A DNA stretch of 64,000 bases from Acidobacteriota bacterium. Lineage in GTDB: Bacteria > Acidobacteriota > Terriglobia > Bryobacterales > Bryobacteraceae. Of the stretch, positions 27,021 through 35,248 are shown one piece after another. The DNA lies in NCBI GenBank assembly GCA_023436715.1, contig JAEZIJ010000242.1:1-64000 (forward strand), in the 5' to 3' direction. Every line of letters begins with the position of its first letter. The first letter of the stretch is position 1. The translations under genes and the position numbers were made by a program. The notes beneath the pieces were generated by a model that did no database searches, had not been told where the DNA came from, and saw only the letters and a program-made list of their open reading frames with translations.

Positions 27021-27341
27021 ATGCCCGGGTCGCGCGCCGATAAGAGCAGTGCGGAGATTATGGTACACGCATCTGATTCAGCCGAGGCCGCAAGGCGGAT
27101 TCTGGCGGCCGTCGAGGCGGGAAGCCTCGTACGCCTGGAAGCGGAACTGGAGCTTTCGCGGTGCTCTCCTTCGGAGTTGCCGCCGGGGAGCGCCGAACGT
27201 TGGGACCTGCTGGACGCGCTCACTACCGATCTGCGTCTTGCGCTGCGCCGCGCTCGTCAGCGCGCGCTGACCGCCCTGGAAGCCGTCGAGGTACACGTGC
27301 GTTTGCTGCGCCACCTCGCGGGAGAGGTTCTGCTTACTTGA
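27021..27341 (+). CDS. Hypothetical helical protein
   Basis: 106 residues (about 93 if the internal ATG near 27060 is used). Nearly all of it should be alpha-helical (AARRILAAVEAGSLVRLEAE, LRLALRRARQRALTALEAVE). No motif I recognise. It starts 60 bp from flbD on the opposite strand and its end overlaps the end of the MerR gene by 8 bp (27334-27341). Its size and helical nature recall flagellar export chaperones such as FlgN or FliT, but that is only a guess from context. Confidence 0.45.
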   Translation: MPGSRADKSSAEIMVHASDSAEAARRILAAVEAGSLVRLEAELELSRCSPSELPPGSAERWDLLDALTTDLRLALRRARQRALTALEAVEVHVRLLRHLAGEVLLT

Positions 27342-27753
27342 GTAATTCGAGGATGGAACTCAGTTCCTTCCGTACGTCGTCGAGCCCCGGAGGCGGAGCG
27401 GCGCCGAACAGGTCGCCCTGGTTCCGCTGCGGCTGCGGTTTTGGCGCGCGCCGCGCCGGTTTGGCGCGAGCCTCCAGGTGGCGGCGGGCTCCCTCGATCG
27501 TGTAGCGGTTGTCGTATAGCAACTGCTTAATCTCGAGAAGCAGTTCGACATCCTTGCGCCGGTAGAGACGATGGCCGGTTCCGGATTTCTTCGGCGCAAT
27601 CCCGGTGAATTCCGACTCCCAATAGCGCAGCACATGGGGCTGAACTCCCACTAACCGGCTGACTTCGCCGATCCGGAAGTACAGCTTGTCCGGAATTTCC
27701 GGAGCGTGCTGTGCCTGGACTTCTAAGTTTTCCATCGGGCCAGTCGAGGTCAT
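27334..27753 (-). CDS. MerR family transcriptional regulator
   Basis: 139 residues with an N-terminal winged helix-turn-helix, LYFRIGEVSRLVGVQPHVLR followed by YWESEF, and the wing RLYRRKDVELLLEI. A short C-terminal part ends in a coiled-coil-like stretch (DVRKELSSILELLK), without cysteines or histidines that would bind metal. It belongs to the short, effector-less MerR subgroup found next to housekeeping genes. An internal ATG at 27735 (MENLEV) is an alternative start. Target genes are unknown. Confidence 0.85.
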   Translation of the reverse strand: MTSTGPMENLEVQAQHAPEIPDKLYFRIGEVSRLVGVQPHVLRYWESEFTGIAPKKSGTGHRLYRRKDVELLLEIKQLLYDNRYTIEGARRHLEARAKPARRAPKPQPQRNQGDLFGAAPPPGLDDVRKELSSILELLK

Positions 27754-27901
27754 CCGTCATCCTACGGAACTTAAATAGTGCCCGTCAACCGCGTCAGATT
27801 TACCCGCATTCACCTGAGGCCTCGCACCACGTTTTTGTGGCTGCTTCTCGGAGCCTACGCCCATCTTGCGTCCGTCAACACCTGCCGAATCAGTGTAAAG
27901 A

Positions 27902-29092
27902 ATGATTCCCGCCATCATCGTCTCTCCCGGCGCCGGTCTCGCCGCGAAGTTGCAGGACGCCCTCGCCGAGATCGGCCAGGTACAGGTTCTTCGCCGCCTC
28001 GGAGACTATCCCACCGAAAACGACCTCGTCCGGCTCATCCGCGCGCTCGCGCCGCGGATCTTTTTCATCAGCGTCGCGTCGCTCGAACAGGCGCTTCGGG
28101 TCGCCAAACAAATCGAGGCGCACGCGCCGGGCATACAGGTCATGGCCTTCGACAGCCGCTGCGACCAGGGGACTCTGCTCGAACTGATGCGCGCCGGAAT
28201 CAGGGAGTTCGTTTCCATCCCGCTGACGATACACGAACTGCCCGGCGCGTTGCAGCGGCTGAATGCGGCGCTCGAGCGCAGGCCGCCGGACATCCCGGTC
28301 ACCGACCTGTTGTACACCTTCCTGCCCTCGAAACCGGGCGTGGGCTGCTCCACCGTAGCGCTGAATACGAGCGTGGCGCTCGCATCCCTGCCGGACACGA
28401 AAACCCTGCTGGCGGATTTCGACCTGAACTGCGGAATGGCCGGTTTCCTGCTGCAACTGAAGGGAGTCGGCTCGATCGTTGACGCGGCCGAGCACGCCGA
28501 CCGCCTTGACGAGGTGCTGTGGCCCAGGCTGGTCCATTCGGTCGGAAACCTGGACCTTCTGCCCGCCGGCGAGGCCCGGCCCGGCTTCCGCATCGAGCCC
28601 GGCCAGATCCGCTATCTGCTTGATTTCGCGCGCCGGAACTACAAGGTGATCTGCGCGGACCTCTCGGGCCTCCTGGAGAGATTCTCCGTGGAATTGATGC
28701 AGGAATCCAAGCGGATATTCATGGTCTGCACGCCGGAACTGCCGTCCTTGCACCTGGCCCGGCAGCGGCTGGAGTTCCTGCGCGGCATCGAACTGGAAGA
28801 CCGTGTGAGCCTGTTGCTGAACCGCGCCCAAAAGCGGTCGCTGATCCCGCCGGCGGAGATTGAGAAAATGATCGGGCTGCCGATCATGATGGAGCTGCCG
28901 AACGATTACCGGGGGGTGCACCGGGCGTTCATGGAAGCGCGGCCCGTCGAAGCGTCCAGCGAACTCGGCAAACGCTTCGGCGACCTGGCGCGAAAACTGA
29001 CTGCCCGCGAACCCGACGCCGCGCCGCCCAAGCGTTTCGTGGACTACTTCACCATCTCACCCGCCCGCTTCACGTTGAGCAAGCCGGAGTAG
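27902..29092 (+). CDS. CpaE-like pilus/secretion localisation ATPase
   Basis: 396 residues. Residues 1-125 are a receiver-like domain that seems to lack the phosphoacceptor Asp (IFFISVASLEQAL at that strand end). Residues about 135-365 form a ParA/MinD-type ATPase with deviant Walker A FLPSKPGVGCSTVALN (Lys kept, Gly replaced by Pro) and LLADFDLNCGMAGFLL. This is the arrangement of CpaE/TadZ, which position Flp/Tad pili. No other tad or cpa gene is in the window, so it is an orphan here. The last 30 residues (PKRFVDYFTISPARF) look unstructured. Confidence 0.8.
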   Translation: MIPAIIVSPGAGLAAKLQDALAEIGQVQVLRRLGDYPTENDLVRLIRALAPRIFFISVASLEQALRVAKQIEAHAPGIQVMAFDSRCDQGTLLELMRAGIREFVSIPLTIHELPGALQRLNAALERRPPDIPVTDLLYTFLPSKPGVGCSTVALNTSVALASLPDTKTLLADFDLNCGMAGFLLQLKGVGSIVDAAEHADRLDEVLWPRLVHSVGNLDLLPAGEARPGFRIEPGQIRYLLDFARRNYKVICADLSGLLERFSVELMQESKRIFMVCTPELPSLHLARQRLEFLRGIELEDRVSLLLNRAQKRSLIPPAEIEKMIGLPIMMELPNDYRGVHRAFMEARPVEASSELGKRFGDLARKLTAREPDAAPPKRFVDYFTISPARFTLSKPE

Positions 29093-29153
29093 GGTGCCAC
29101 ACCAAACCACTTTTATTGGAATAAGATTGAGTTTCGCCCGGCGGGTGCCGAAG

Positions 29154-29226
29154 GGACTTCCAAAGTCCGGACGGCTGCCGGCCCTGGGTTTGCGCCCCTA
29201 GGCCGGCAAATCCAATCCGTTCGGAC
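29154..29226 (+). promoter_or_regulatory. Structured RNA leader with mutually exclusive stems
   Basis: Three stems can be drawn directly. Hairpin A is GGACTT-CCA-AAGTCC (29154-29168). Long stem P1 pairs 29165-29174 with 29217-29226: ten pairs, one G-U. It encloses P2, which pairs 29176-29183 with 29201-29208 and extends inward by four more pairs after one bulged C. Hairpin A and P1 compete for 29165-29168. P1 ends one base before the AGAGGAGG ribosome site of the next small ORF. This is the layout of a switch or attenuator, but no known riboswitch class is recognised. Confidence 0.45.
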
Positions 29227-29238
29227 AGAGGAGGCGAG

Positions 29239-29325
29239 ATGACCTTCACGATCATCTTGACTGTCTCTGCCGTCGCGCTGACGGTAACAGTCACCCTCCG
29301 GTTCCACAAGAGCCGGAGGAACTGA
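29239..29325 (+). CDS. 28-residue membrane peptide (small ORF)
   Basis: ATG at 29239 is preceded by a near-perfect Shine-Dalgarno, AGGAGG at 29229-29234, four bases upstream. The peptide has one hydrophobic stretch, TFTIILTVSAVALTVTVTL, and a basic tail, RFHKSRRN. This fits a single-pass small membrane protein with its tail in the cytoplasm. A 7-bp hairpin (29295-29319) overlaps its last codons. It is too small for family assignment. Candidates are a type I-like toxin peptide, a small regulator of a membrane complex, or a leader peptide. Confidence 0.5.
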   Translation: MTFTIILTVSAVALTVTVTLRFHKSRRN

Positions 29326-29342
29326 TAAGAAGCAGTTCAAAC

Positions 29343-29364
29343 CCCGGGACGGCAACGTCCCGGG
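29343..29364 (+). terminator. GNRA-capped GC hairpin after the small ORF
   Basis: Nine perfect base pairs, CCCGGGACG/CGTCCCGGG, closed by a GCAA tetraloop. It lies 18 bases after the stop of the 28-codon ORF. No U-run follows (TCCCTCC). It may protect the 3' end or act as a weak terminator of the small transcript. Confidence 0.5.
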
Positions 29365-29530
29365 TCCCTCCTACAAAATACGGTATTCCTTCCTGCTTTG
29401 CAAGATCCATGAATCCCCGGTAACAGAGAAGCCCAGATTATTTTTGCCGCTCTTTCAACCACTTACGTTCCGGAACGCCCTTTCCCTCAGCTATCCTGCC
29501 CTAAGCTGGGGTCAACCACGCAGCCACACA

Positions 29531-29577
29531 GGGTTGTGGGTTCTGACGCCCGTGGAGGACATCCAGACCCACAACCC
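29531..29577. repeat. 11-bp inverted repeat upstream of rlmB-like gene
   Basis: GGGTTGTGGGT at 29531-29541 and its exact reverse complement at 29567-29577, separated by 25 bases. It sits just before the GTG start chosen for the methyltransferase gene and argues against a longer N-terminus. The rest of 29365-29602 shows nothing further that I can name. Confidence 0.4.
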
Positions 29578-29602
29578 ACCCCACACGTTGCATGATGGTT
29601 GT

Positions 29603-30316
29603 GTGCCTGCCCGCATCGGTATTCACCCTGTCCTTGAGGCGCTCCGCGCCCGTCGCCCCCTCACCCGCGTTGTCGTCGCCAAAGGCCTGTCCGGGCCGCG
29701 CATACAGGAAATCGTCGACCTCTCTCGCGAGCTTTCCGTGCCTGTTCGTTTCGAGCCACGGGAAGCGCTGGACCGTCTGGCCGGAAGCGCCACCCACCAG
29801 GGAGTCGTAGCGCTCGGCGCCGCGCACGGATTCGTCTCCCTCAATGAGGTCGGCGAGGGCGCCAAACTCCTGCTCGCGCTCGACGGCGTGGAAGATCCCC
29901 ACAACCTCGGCGCCATCATCCGCACGGCGCACGCGGCCGGAGCCGATGCCATCCTCGTCCCGGAAAGGCGCGCAGCCGGGCTTACCGAGACCGTCGCCAA
30001 GGCGGCCGCCGGCGCCCTCGAACATCTGCCGATAGCCCGAGTCGGCAACCTGACCCAGGCGCTCGAACAGCTCAAAAAGCGCGGCTTCTGGATCTACGGA
30101 TTCGACGAGCGCGGCGAAGAAACCTACGACCGCGTCGATTACGCCCATCCCTCCGTCTTCGTCATGGGTGGCGAAGGGAAGGGTCTGCACCAGATGATTC
30201 GCAAGCATTGCGACTTCATAGTGCGGATTCCGCTCGCGGGCAAGATCTCCTCCCTGAACGTCTCCGTAGCGGCTGGAATCGTGCTTTTTGAGTGGAAACG
30301 GCGAAAAGGGGCGTAG
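29603..30316 (+). CDS. SpoU/TrmH family rRNA 2'-O-methyltransferase, RlmB-like
   Basis: 237 residues from GTG 29603, matching the usual size. An N-terminal substrate-binding domain begins ARIGIHPVLEALRARRPLTR, followed by the SPOUT domain with motifs LLLALDGVEDPHNLGAIIRT, VFVMGGEGKGLHQM and IPLAGKISSLNVSVAAGI, which form the trefoil-knot SAM site. It should methylate a ribose in 23S rRNA (Gm2251 in E. coli). An in-frame ATG at 29444 would add 53 residues unlike the family and cross an inverted repeat, so it is rejected. No clear ribosome site precedes the GTG. The end runs into the ggt upstream region. Confidence 0.85.
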   Translation: MPARIGIHPVLEALRARRPLTRVVVAKGLSGPRIQEIVDLSRELSVPVRFEPREALDRLAGSATHQGVVALGAAHGFVSLNEVGEGAKLLLALDGVEDPHNLGAIIRTAHAAGADAILVPERRAAGLTETVAKAAAGALEHLPIARVGNLTQALEQLKKRGFWIYGFDERGEETYDRVDYAHPSVFVMGGEGKGLHQMIRKHCDFIVRIPLAGKISSLNVSVAAGIVLFEWKRRKGA

Positions 30317-30339
30317 CGCGGCTGGTACAATCGTTCGAG

Positions 30340-32010
30340 ATGCACCGCCGACTCCTCGCGCTGGCGTTACCCTTTGTTCTGTTGGGGATCGCCCAGGCGC
30401 GGCAACCGGTGCGCGCCCGGCACGCGATGGTGGTTTCGCGGGAGGCGCATGCCACCGAGGCCGGTGTATCGGTGCTGCGCGCGGGAGGGAACGCGGTGGA
30501 CGCGGCCGTTGCGGTCGGGTTCGCCCTTGCGGTCACGCATCCTTCGGCGGGAAACATCGGCGGCGGCGGGTTCATGCTGATCCGCTTTGCTGACGGGCGC
30601 GCCACGTTCATCGACTTCCGCGAACGCGCGCCGGAAAAGGCCTCGCGGAACATGTACCTCTCCCCCGAAGGCCGGCCCACTCAGGACAGCATCACCGGAT
30701 ACCGCGCGGTGGGTGTGCCCGGCTCCGTGCGCGGCTTCGAACTGGCTTCAAAAAAGTACGGGCGTAAACCCTGGGCCGCGATGCTCGCCCCCTCCATCGA
30801 ACTGGCTCGCAAGGGATTCCCGGTCTCCTACGGCCTGGCACAAAGCCTGCGCGGTTCGCGCCGGGCGCTCGAGCAGTTCCCCGATTCCAAACGCATTTTC
30901 CTGAAACAGGGCGCCTTCTACGAACCCGGGGAGCAGTTCGTCCAGCCCGAACTCGCGGCGACGCTGGAGCGCATCTCCCGAGGCGGCGCGCGCGAATTCT
31001 ACGAAGGCGAAACCGGGCAGCGGCTCGCTCGTGCGATGGCCGAAAACGGCGGCCTGATTACGCTTGCCGACCTGAAGGCGTATGAGGCGGTGGAACGGAA
31101 GCCGCTCACCGGCGGCTATCGCGGGTACGAGATCCTGACCGCTCCGCCTCCCAGTTCCGGCGGCGCCGGCATCCTCGAAATGCTCGGCATCCTGGAAGGA
31201 ACCGGCTACGAGAAGTCCGGCGCAGGCTCCGCCCTATCCATTCACTGGACCGCTGAGGCGATGCGCCGCTACTTCGCCGACCGCAGCCAGTACATGGGCG
31301 ACCCCGATTTCGTCCGCGTGCCCATCGCCGGGCTGCTCAGCCGTGAGTACCTCGCGGGCCTGCGGAAATCCATCGACCCGGAACGCGTCACTCCAAGCGC
31401 GCAATTGGGGCCCGGCAAGCCCGCCGCTTACGAGAGCCCGGAAACCACCCACTACTCGGTCGTGGACGCCGAAGGCAATGCCGTTTCGGTCACCTACACG
31501 CTCAATAACGGCTACGGAAGCGGGGTCACGGCCCCGGGACTCGGGTTCCTGCTGAACGACGAGATGGACGACTTCGCCGCCAAGCCCGGCGCGCCCAACC
31601 TGTTCGGGCTCGTGCAGGGGGAGGCGAACGCCATCCAGCCGCGCAAACGCCCGCTCTCCTCCATGACGCCGACCATCGTGCTCCGCAACGGCCGTTTGTA
31701 CCTGGTCGTAGGTTCGCCGGGCGGGCCGCGCATCATCACGGCGGTGCTCGAAACCATTCAGAACGTCATCGACTTCGGCATGAACATACAGGACGCGGTA
31801 GACTGGCCCCGCTTCCATCATCAATGGCTTCCCGATACTCTATATATTGAGACCGGCATATCGCCGGACACGGCAGCGCTGCTTAAAGCGCGGGGCTACA
31901 ACGTAGAACGAATCCGATCTATGGGAGAGGTGGCCGCCATTCTGGCCGATAACGGCTGGCTGGAGGGCGCCGCCGACGCTCGCACGGAAAGCAAGGCCGC
32001 AGGGTACTAA
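30340..32010 (+). CDS. ggt: Gamma-glutamyltranspeptidase
   Basis: 556 residues with a signal peptide (RLLALALPFVLLGIAQA). It is made as a precursor that cleaves itself. The nucleophile is Thr369 in SPETTHYSVVDAEGN. Other family marks are NIGGGGFMLIR, PPPSSGGAGILEMLGIL and NNGYGSGVTAPGLGFLLNDE. It hydrolyses or transfers the gamma-glutamyl group of glutathione in the periplasm. ATG at 30340 is preferred over the in-frame 30292 because the signal peptide begins there; 30292 would overlap the methyltransferase gene. Four bases separate its stop from the next gene. Confidence 0.93.
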   Translation: MHRRLLALALPFVLLGIAQARQPVRARHAMVVSREAHATEAGVSVLRAGGNAVDAAVAVGFALAVTHPSAGNIGGGGFMLIRFADGRATFIDFRERAPEKASRNMYLSPEGRPTQDSITGYRAVGVPGSVRGFELASKKYGRKPWAAMLAPSIELARKGFPVSYGLAQSLRGSRRALEQFPDSKRIFLKQGAFYEPGEQFVQPELAATLERISRGGAREFYEGETGQRLARAMAENGGLITLADLKAYEAVERKPLTGGYRGYEILTAPPPSSGGAGILEMLGILEGTGYEKSGAGSALSIHWTAEAMRRYFADRSQYMGDPDFVRVPIAGLLSREYLAGLRKSIDPERVTPSAQLGPGKPAAYESPETTHYSVVDAEGNAVSVTYTLNNGYGSGVTAPGLGFLLNDEMDDFAAKPGAPNLFGLVQGEANAIQPRKRPLSSMTPTIVLRNGRLYLVVGSPGGPRIITAVLETIQNVIDFGMNIQDAVDWPRFHHQWLPDTLYIETGISPDTAALLKARGYNVERIRSMGEVAAILADNGWLEGAADARTESKAAGY

Positions 32011-32014
32011 ACCG

Positions 32015-32845
32015 ATGATGCACGCCATATCCACGCACCTGTTCGCAAACCATCGCCTAACCACTGCCGGGCTGGAGAGAATCCAGAACGCCGGCATCAA
32101 CGCGGTCGAGATCTTCTGCGCCAGACAGCATCTCGACTACAACAATCGCGCCCAGGTGACCGAACTGAAGCACTGGTTCCGCGATTCCGAGATGCAATTG
32201 TTCTCCGTGCACGCGCCGATGTACACGGACGACGTCTGGGGCCGCTCCGGCCCGCACGCGGTGATCACCATCACCGAGCCTGTCAAGGCCAAGCGCATAC
32301 AGATGGTGGACGAGATCAAACGGGCCATCGAAATAGCCGAGCACATCCCGTTCCGCTACCTGATCCAGCACGTCGGGGTCGGCGAAGAGCCGTACGACGA
32401 GCGGAAACTCGATGCCGCCTTCTCGTCGCTGGACGAACTGCGGGTGTTCGCAAAGCAGCGCGGCGTCGAGGTGCTGCTCGAAAACATACCGAACGGATTG
32501 TCGAGCGCCGAGCGGCTTATCCACTTTCTGGGCGAGACGCACCTGGATCTCGGCTTCTGCTTCGACATCGGCCATGCCAACATGGGCGAGGGCGTCGAGG
32601 CCGCTTTCGAAACGATGAAGGAGCGCATCCGCTCAACGCACATCCACGACAACGACGGCGTCAAAGATGCGCACCTGTTCCCGACCGTGGACGATGGCGG
32701 CTCCGTTGACTGGAAAAAGGCGATGGAGCTGCTGCGTTCGCGTCCCGACCAATATCCGCTGCTGCTCGAGTTGAAGGAGAACCCTGCGCACAAGCATCCG
32801 CTCGAGACCTGCACGCAAATTTTCGACCGATTGGAGAATCTGTAA
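32015..32845 (+). CDS. Sugar-phosphate isomerase/epimerase-type TIM barrel
   Basis: 276 residues of the AP-endonuclease-2 fold. Metal-binding positions of the family are visible: SVHAPMY, YLIQHVGVGEE, VLLENIPNG, GFCFDIGHANMGEG, THIHDNDG and LLLELKE. No signal peptide, so cytoplasmic. It lies between ggt and asnS on the same strand with almost no gap, probably one transcript. These enzymes isomerise or epimerise sugars, or cleave sugar-like ligands; the substrate is not predictable here. An adjacent ATG at 32018 is equally possible. Confidence 0.8.
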   Translation: MMHAISTHLFANHRLTTAGLERIQNAGINAVEIFCARQHLDYNNRAQVTELKHWFRDSEMQLFSVHAPMYTDDVWGRSGPHAVITITEPVKAKRIQMVDEIKRAIEIAEHIPFRYLIQHVGVGEEPYDERKLDAAFSSLDELRVFAKQRGVEVLLENIPNGLSSAERLIHFLGETHLDLGFCFDIGHANMGEGVEAAFETMKERIRSTHIHDNDGVKDAHLFPTVDDGGSVDWKKAMELLRSRPDQYPLLLELKENPAHKHPLETCTQIFDRLENL

Positions 32846-34168
32846 ATGAGTTCCGGGGAAACCATTCCCACCATCACGATCGCCGATGCGGGCCGGCATA
32901 CCGGCCAGAGTGTCCGCATTCAAGGCTGGCTGTACAACCTGCGCAAGTCGGGCAAAATAGTGTTCCCTCTGCTGCGCGACGGCAGCGGCATCATGCAGTG
33001 CGTCGCCGTAAAGAGCGCGCTGCCCGAGGCGCTGTTTGAAGAGATCAAGAACCTGACGCAGGAATCGTCGATCGCCGTGACAGGCAAGATCCGCGCCGAA
33101 CAGCGCGCGGCGGGCGGCTATGAGATGGACGTCGAGAATGTCGAGGTTCTACAGCGCGTGCCCGAGAGCGATCCCTACCCGATCACTCCCAAGGAGCATG
33201 GCATCGACTTCCTGATGGACCACCGCCACCTGTGGCTCCGCAGCCGCCGCCAGCACGCCATCCTCCGCGTGCGGCACGAAGTCATCCGCGCGGTGCGCGA
33301 CTACTTCGATTCGCACGGCTTCACGCTGATCGATACGCCCATCTTCACGCCGAGCGCATGCGAAGGCACCACCAACCTTTTCGAGGTGAACTACTTCGAC
33401 GAGGAAAAGGTGTACCTCACGCAATCCGGCCAGCTTTACAACGAAGCAAACGCCATGGCGTTCGGCAAGGTGTACTGCTTCGGACCGACGTTCCGCGCCG
33501 AACGCTCGAAGACGCGCCGCCACCTGACCGAATTCTGGATGGTGGAGCCGGAGATGGCTTACGCCGATCTCGAAGAAGTAAAGCGAGTGGCGGAGGAGAT
33601 GATCGTGTTCGTCGTCGGGCGCGTGCTCGAAAACCGCCAGGCTGAACTCAAGGAACTCGAGCGCGACACTTCGAAGCTGGAATGCGTGAAGGCTCCGTTC
33701 CCCCGCATCAGCTACGACGACGCGGTGAAGGTTCTGCAGGCCAAGGGCAGCGAGATCCAGTGGGGCGGCGATTTCGGCGGCACGGATGAGACGCTGCTCA
33801 GCGAAGGCTATGACCGCCCGCTGATGGTGGATCGCTACCCGACCGCCGTGAAGGCGTTCTACATGCAACCCGATCCCGAACGCCCCGAAGTGGCCATGGG
33901 CGTGGATGTGCTCGCGCCGGAGGGATACGGTGAGGTCATCGGCGGCGGCCAGCGCGTACACGATCTGGATCTGCTGCTGAGCCGCATCGAAGAGCACAGC
34001 CTGCCCAAAGAGGCGTTCGATTGGTACATCGACCTGCGGAAATACGGCAGCGTGCCGCACGGCGGCTTCGGCATGGGCATCGAGCGGTGCGTGACGTGGC
34101 TCTGCGGCCTCGAACACGTCCGCGAAACCATTGCCTTCCCCCGCATGCTCTATCGGACAAAACCGTAG
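32846..34168 (+). CDS. asnS: Asparaginyl-tRNA synthetase
   Basis: Class II synthetase, 440 residues. The N-terminal OB-fold anticodon domain (SVRIQGWLYNLRKSGKIVFP) is followed by a catalytic domain with motif 2 GPTFRAERSKTRRHLTEFW and motif 3 GGFGMGIERCVTWLCG. The sequence SACEGTTNLFEV and the lack of an AspRS-type insertion support AsnS over AspRS. The start follows the previous stop directly. Its presence implies direct charging of tRNA-Asn, although an amidotransferase route could coexist. Confidence 0.95.
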   Translation: MSSGETIPTITIADAGRHTGQSVRIQGWLYNLRKSGKIVFPLLRDGSGIMQCVAVKSALPEALFEEIKNLTQESSIAVTGKIRAEQRAAGGYEMDVENVEVLQRVPESDPYPITPKEHGIDFLMDHRHLWLRSRRQHAILRVRHEVIRAVRDYFDSHGFTLIDTPIFTPSACEGTTNLFEVNYFDEEKVYLTQSGQLYNEANAMAFGKVYCFGPTFRAERSKTRRHLTEFWMVEPEMAYADLEEVKRVAEEMIVFVVGRVLENRQAELKELERDTSKLECVKAPFPRISYDDAVKVLQAKGSEIQWGGDFGGTDETLLSEGYDRPLMVDRYPTAVKAFYMQPDPERPEVAMGVDVLAPEGYGEVIGGGQRVHDLDLLLSRIEEHSLPKEAFDWYIDLRKYGSVPHGGFGMGIERCVTWLCGLEHVRETIAFPRMLYRTKP

Positions 34169-34272
34169 TGCGTGTGGGCAACAGGGGCTAATGGCGAAAT
34201 CCGGGGGCGACCGGCTGATACGATTCGTGATGGATAAATGGCGAAATTTAGGGACGACCAGCTTTGTATCAG

Positions 34273-34324
34273 GGCACGGCTTTAGCCGTGCCGTAGTGCC
34301 ATGAGAAGGTTTGGGCTTTAGCCC
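34273..34324. repeat. Dispersed palindromic repeat (copy C) abutting the arginase start
   Basis: Hairpin GGCACGGCTTTAGCCGTGCC at 34273-34292 and GGGCTTTAGCCC at 34313-34324, the same units as at 262, 10506 and 54585, in reverse order. The element ends six bases before the ATG at 34331, so it supplies the arginase ribosome-site region; no Shine-Dalgarno is obvious. CCGGCTGATACGATTCGTGA at 34211 also resembles the text beside copy D. Confidence 0.7.
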
Positions 34325-34330
34325 CTGCTT

Positions 34331-35248
34331 ATGTCAAAACGACCCGGCATTGCGGTAATCGGCGCCCCGCTTGACCTCGGCGCGGGGCGGCGCGGCGTGG
34401 ACATGGGTGTTTCGGCCATTCGCTTCGCCAACCTCGGGCAGCGGCTCGGCGCACTCGGCTACGACGTGAAAGACCTCGGCAACGTGGAGGTCGAGCAGCC
34501 CGAACGCGCTCCAGCCGGACCTCAGAACGCCCGCTTTCTGCCCCAGATCGCGCACACCTGCCTGCGGCTCGGAGAAACAGTGGACTCGGCGGCTGCCGCC
34601 GGCAGGGTGCCGCTCGTCCTCGGCGGCGATCACTCTGTGGCCGTCGGCACGATAGCCGGAATGGCAAGAAGGCTGCGGCGCGCGCGGAAGAAACTCGGCG
34701 TGCTGTGGATCGACGCCCACGCGGACATGAACACGCCCGATACCAGCCCGAGCGGCAACGTACACGGTATGCCGCTCGCGTGTGCCATCGGCAAGGGCCC
34801 GCGCAAGCTCACGCACCTTTTCGGCTTCGCTCCGAAAGTGGACCCGGCGAACGTCGCGCTCGTGGGCATCCGCGACGTGGACGCGCTCGAACGGCCGCAC
34901 GTCAAGGAATCGGGCGTCCGCGCCTTCACCATGCGCGATATCGACGAGCGCGGCATGCGCGCGGTGATGGAAGAGGCGCTGGAGATAGTGTGCGCCGGCA
35001 CTGCCGGATTCCATGTCTCCCTCGATATGGATTCGGTGGACCCGCAGTACGCGCCCGGCGTCGGCACGCCCGTGCGCGGCGGCCTCAACTACCGTGAAGC
35101 GCACCTGGCGATGGAAATGGCGCGTGACACGCACCGGCTCCTCTCGATGGAGGCAGTCGAAGTGAACCCGATCATCGACGAGGCGAACCGCACGGCGGTG
35201 CTCGCCGTCGAGCTGGTGCTATCCGCAATGGGCAAGAGAATTCTATGA
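34331..35248 (+). CDS. rocF: Arginase
   Basis: 305 residues of the ureohydrolase family. The two-manganese site is intact: GGDHSVAVGT, WIDAHADMNTPDTSPSGN with VHG, and SLDMDSVDPQYAPGVGTPVRG. It hydrolyses arginine to ornithine and urea. The HADMNTPDTSPSGNVHG pattern favours arginase over agmatinase. It overlaps ddl by 4 bp (35245-35248), so the two are co-translated. A dispersed repeat sits right before its start. Confidence 0.92.
   Translation: MSKRPGIAVIGAPLDLGAGRRGVDMGVSAIRFANLGQRLGALGYDVKDLGNVEVEQPERAPAGPQNARFLPQIAHTCLRLGETVDSAAAAGRVPLVLGGDHSVAVGTIAGMARRLRRARKKLGVLWIDAHADMNTPDTSPSGNVHGMPLACAIGKGPRKLTHLFGFAPKVDPANVALVGIRDVDALERPHVKESGVRAFTMRDIDERGMRAVMEEALEIVCAGTAGFHVSLDMDSVDPQYAPGVGTPVRGGLNYREAHLAMEMARDTHRLLSMEAVEVNPIIDEANRTAVLAVELVLSAMGKRIL

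Noticed and set aside
29444..29602. Long N-terminal extension of the RlmB-like methyltransferase
   Set aside because: The extra 53 residues do not resemble the family and cross an 11-bp inverted repeat; GTG at 29603 gives the normal length.
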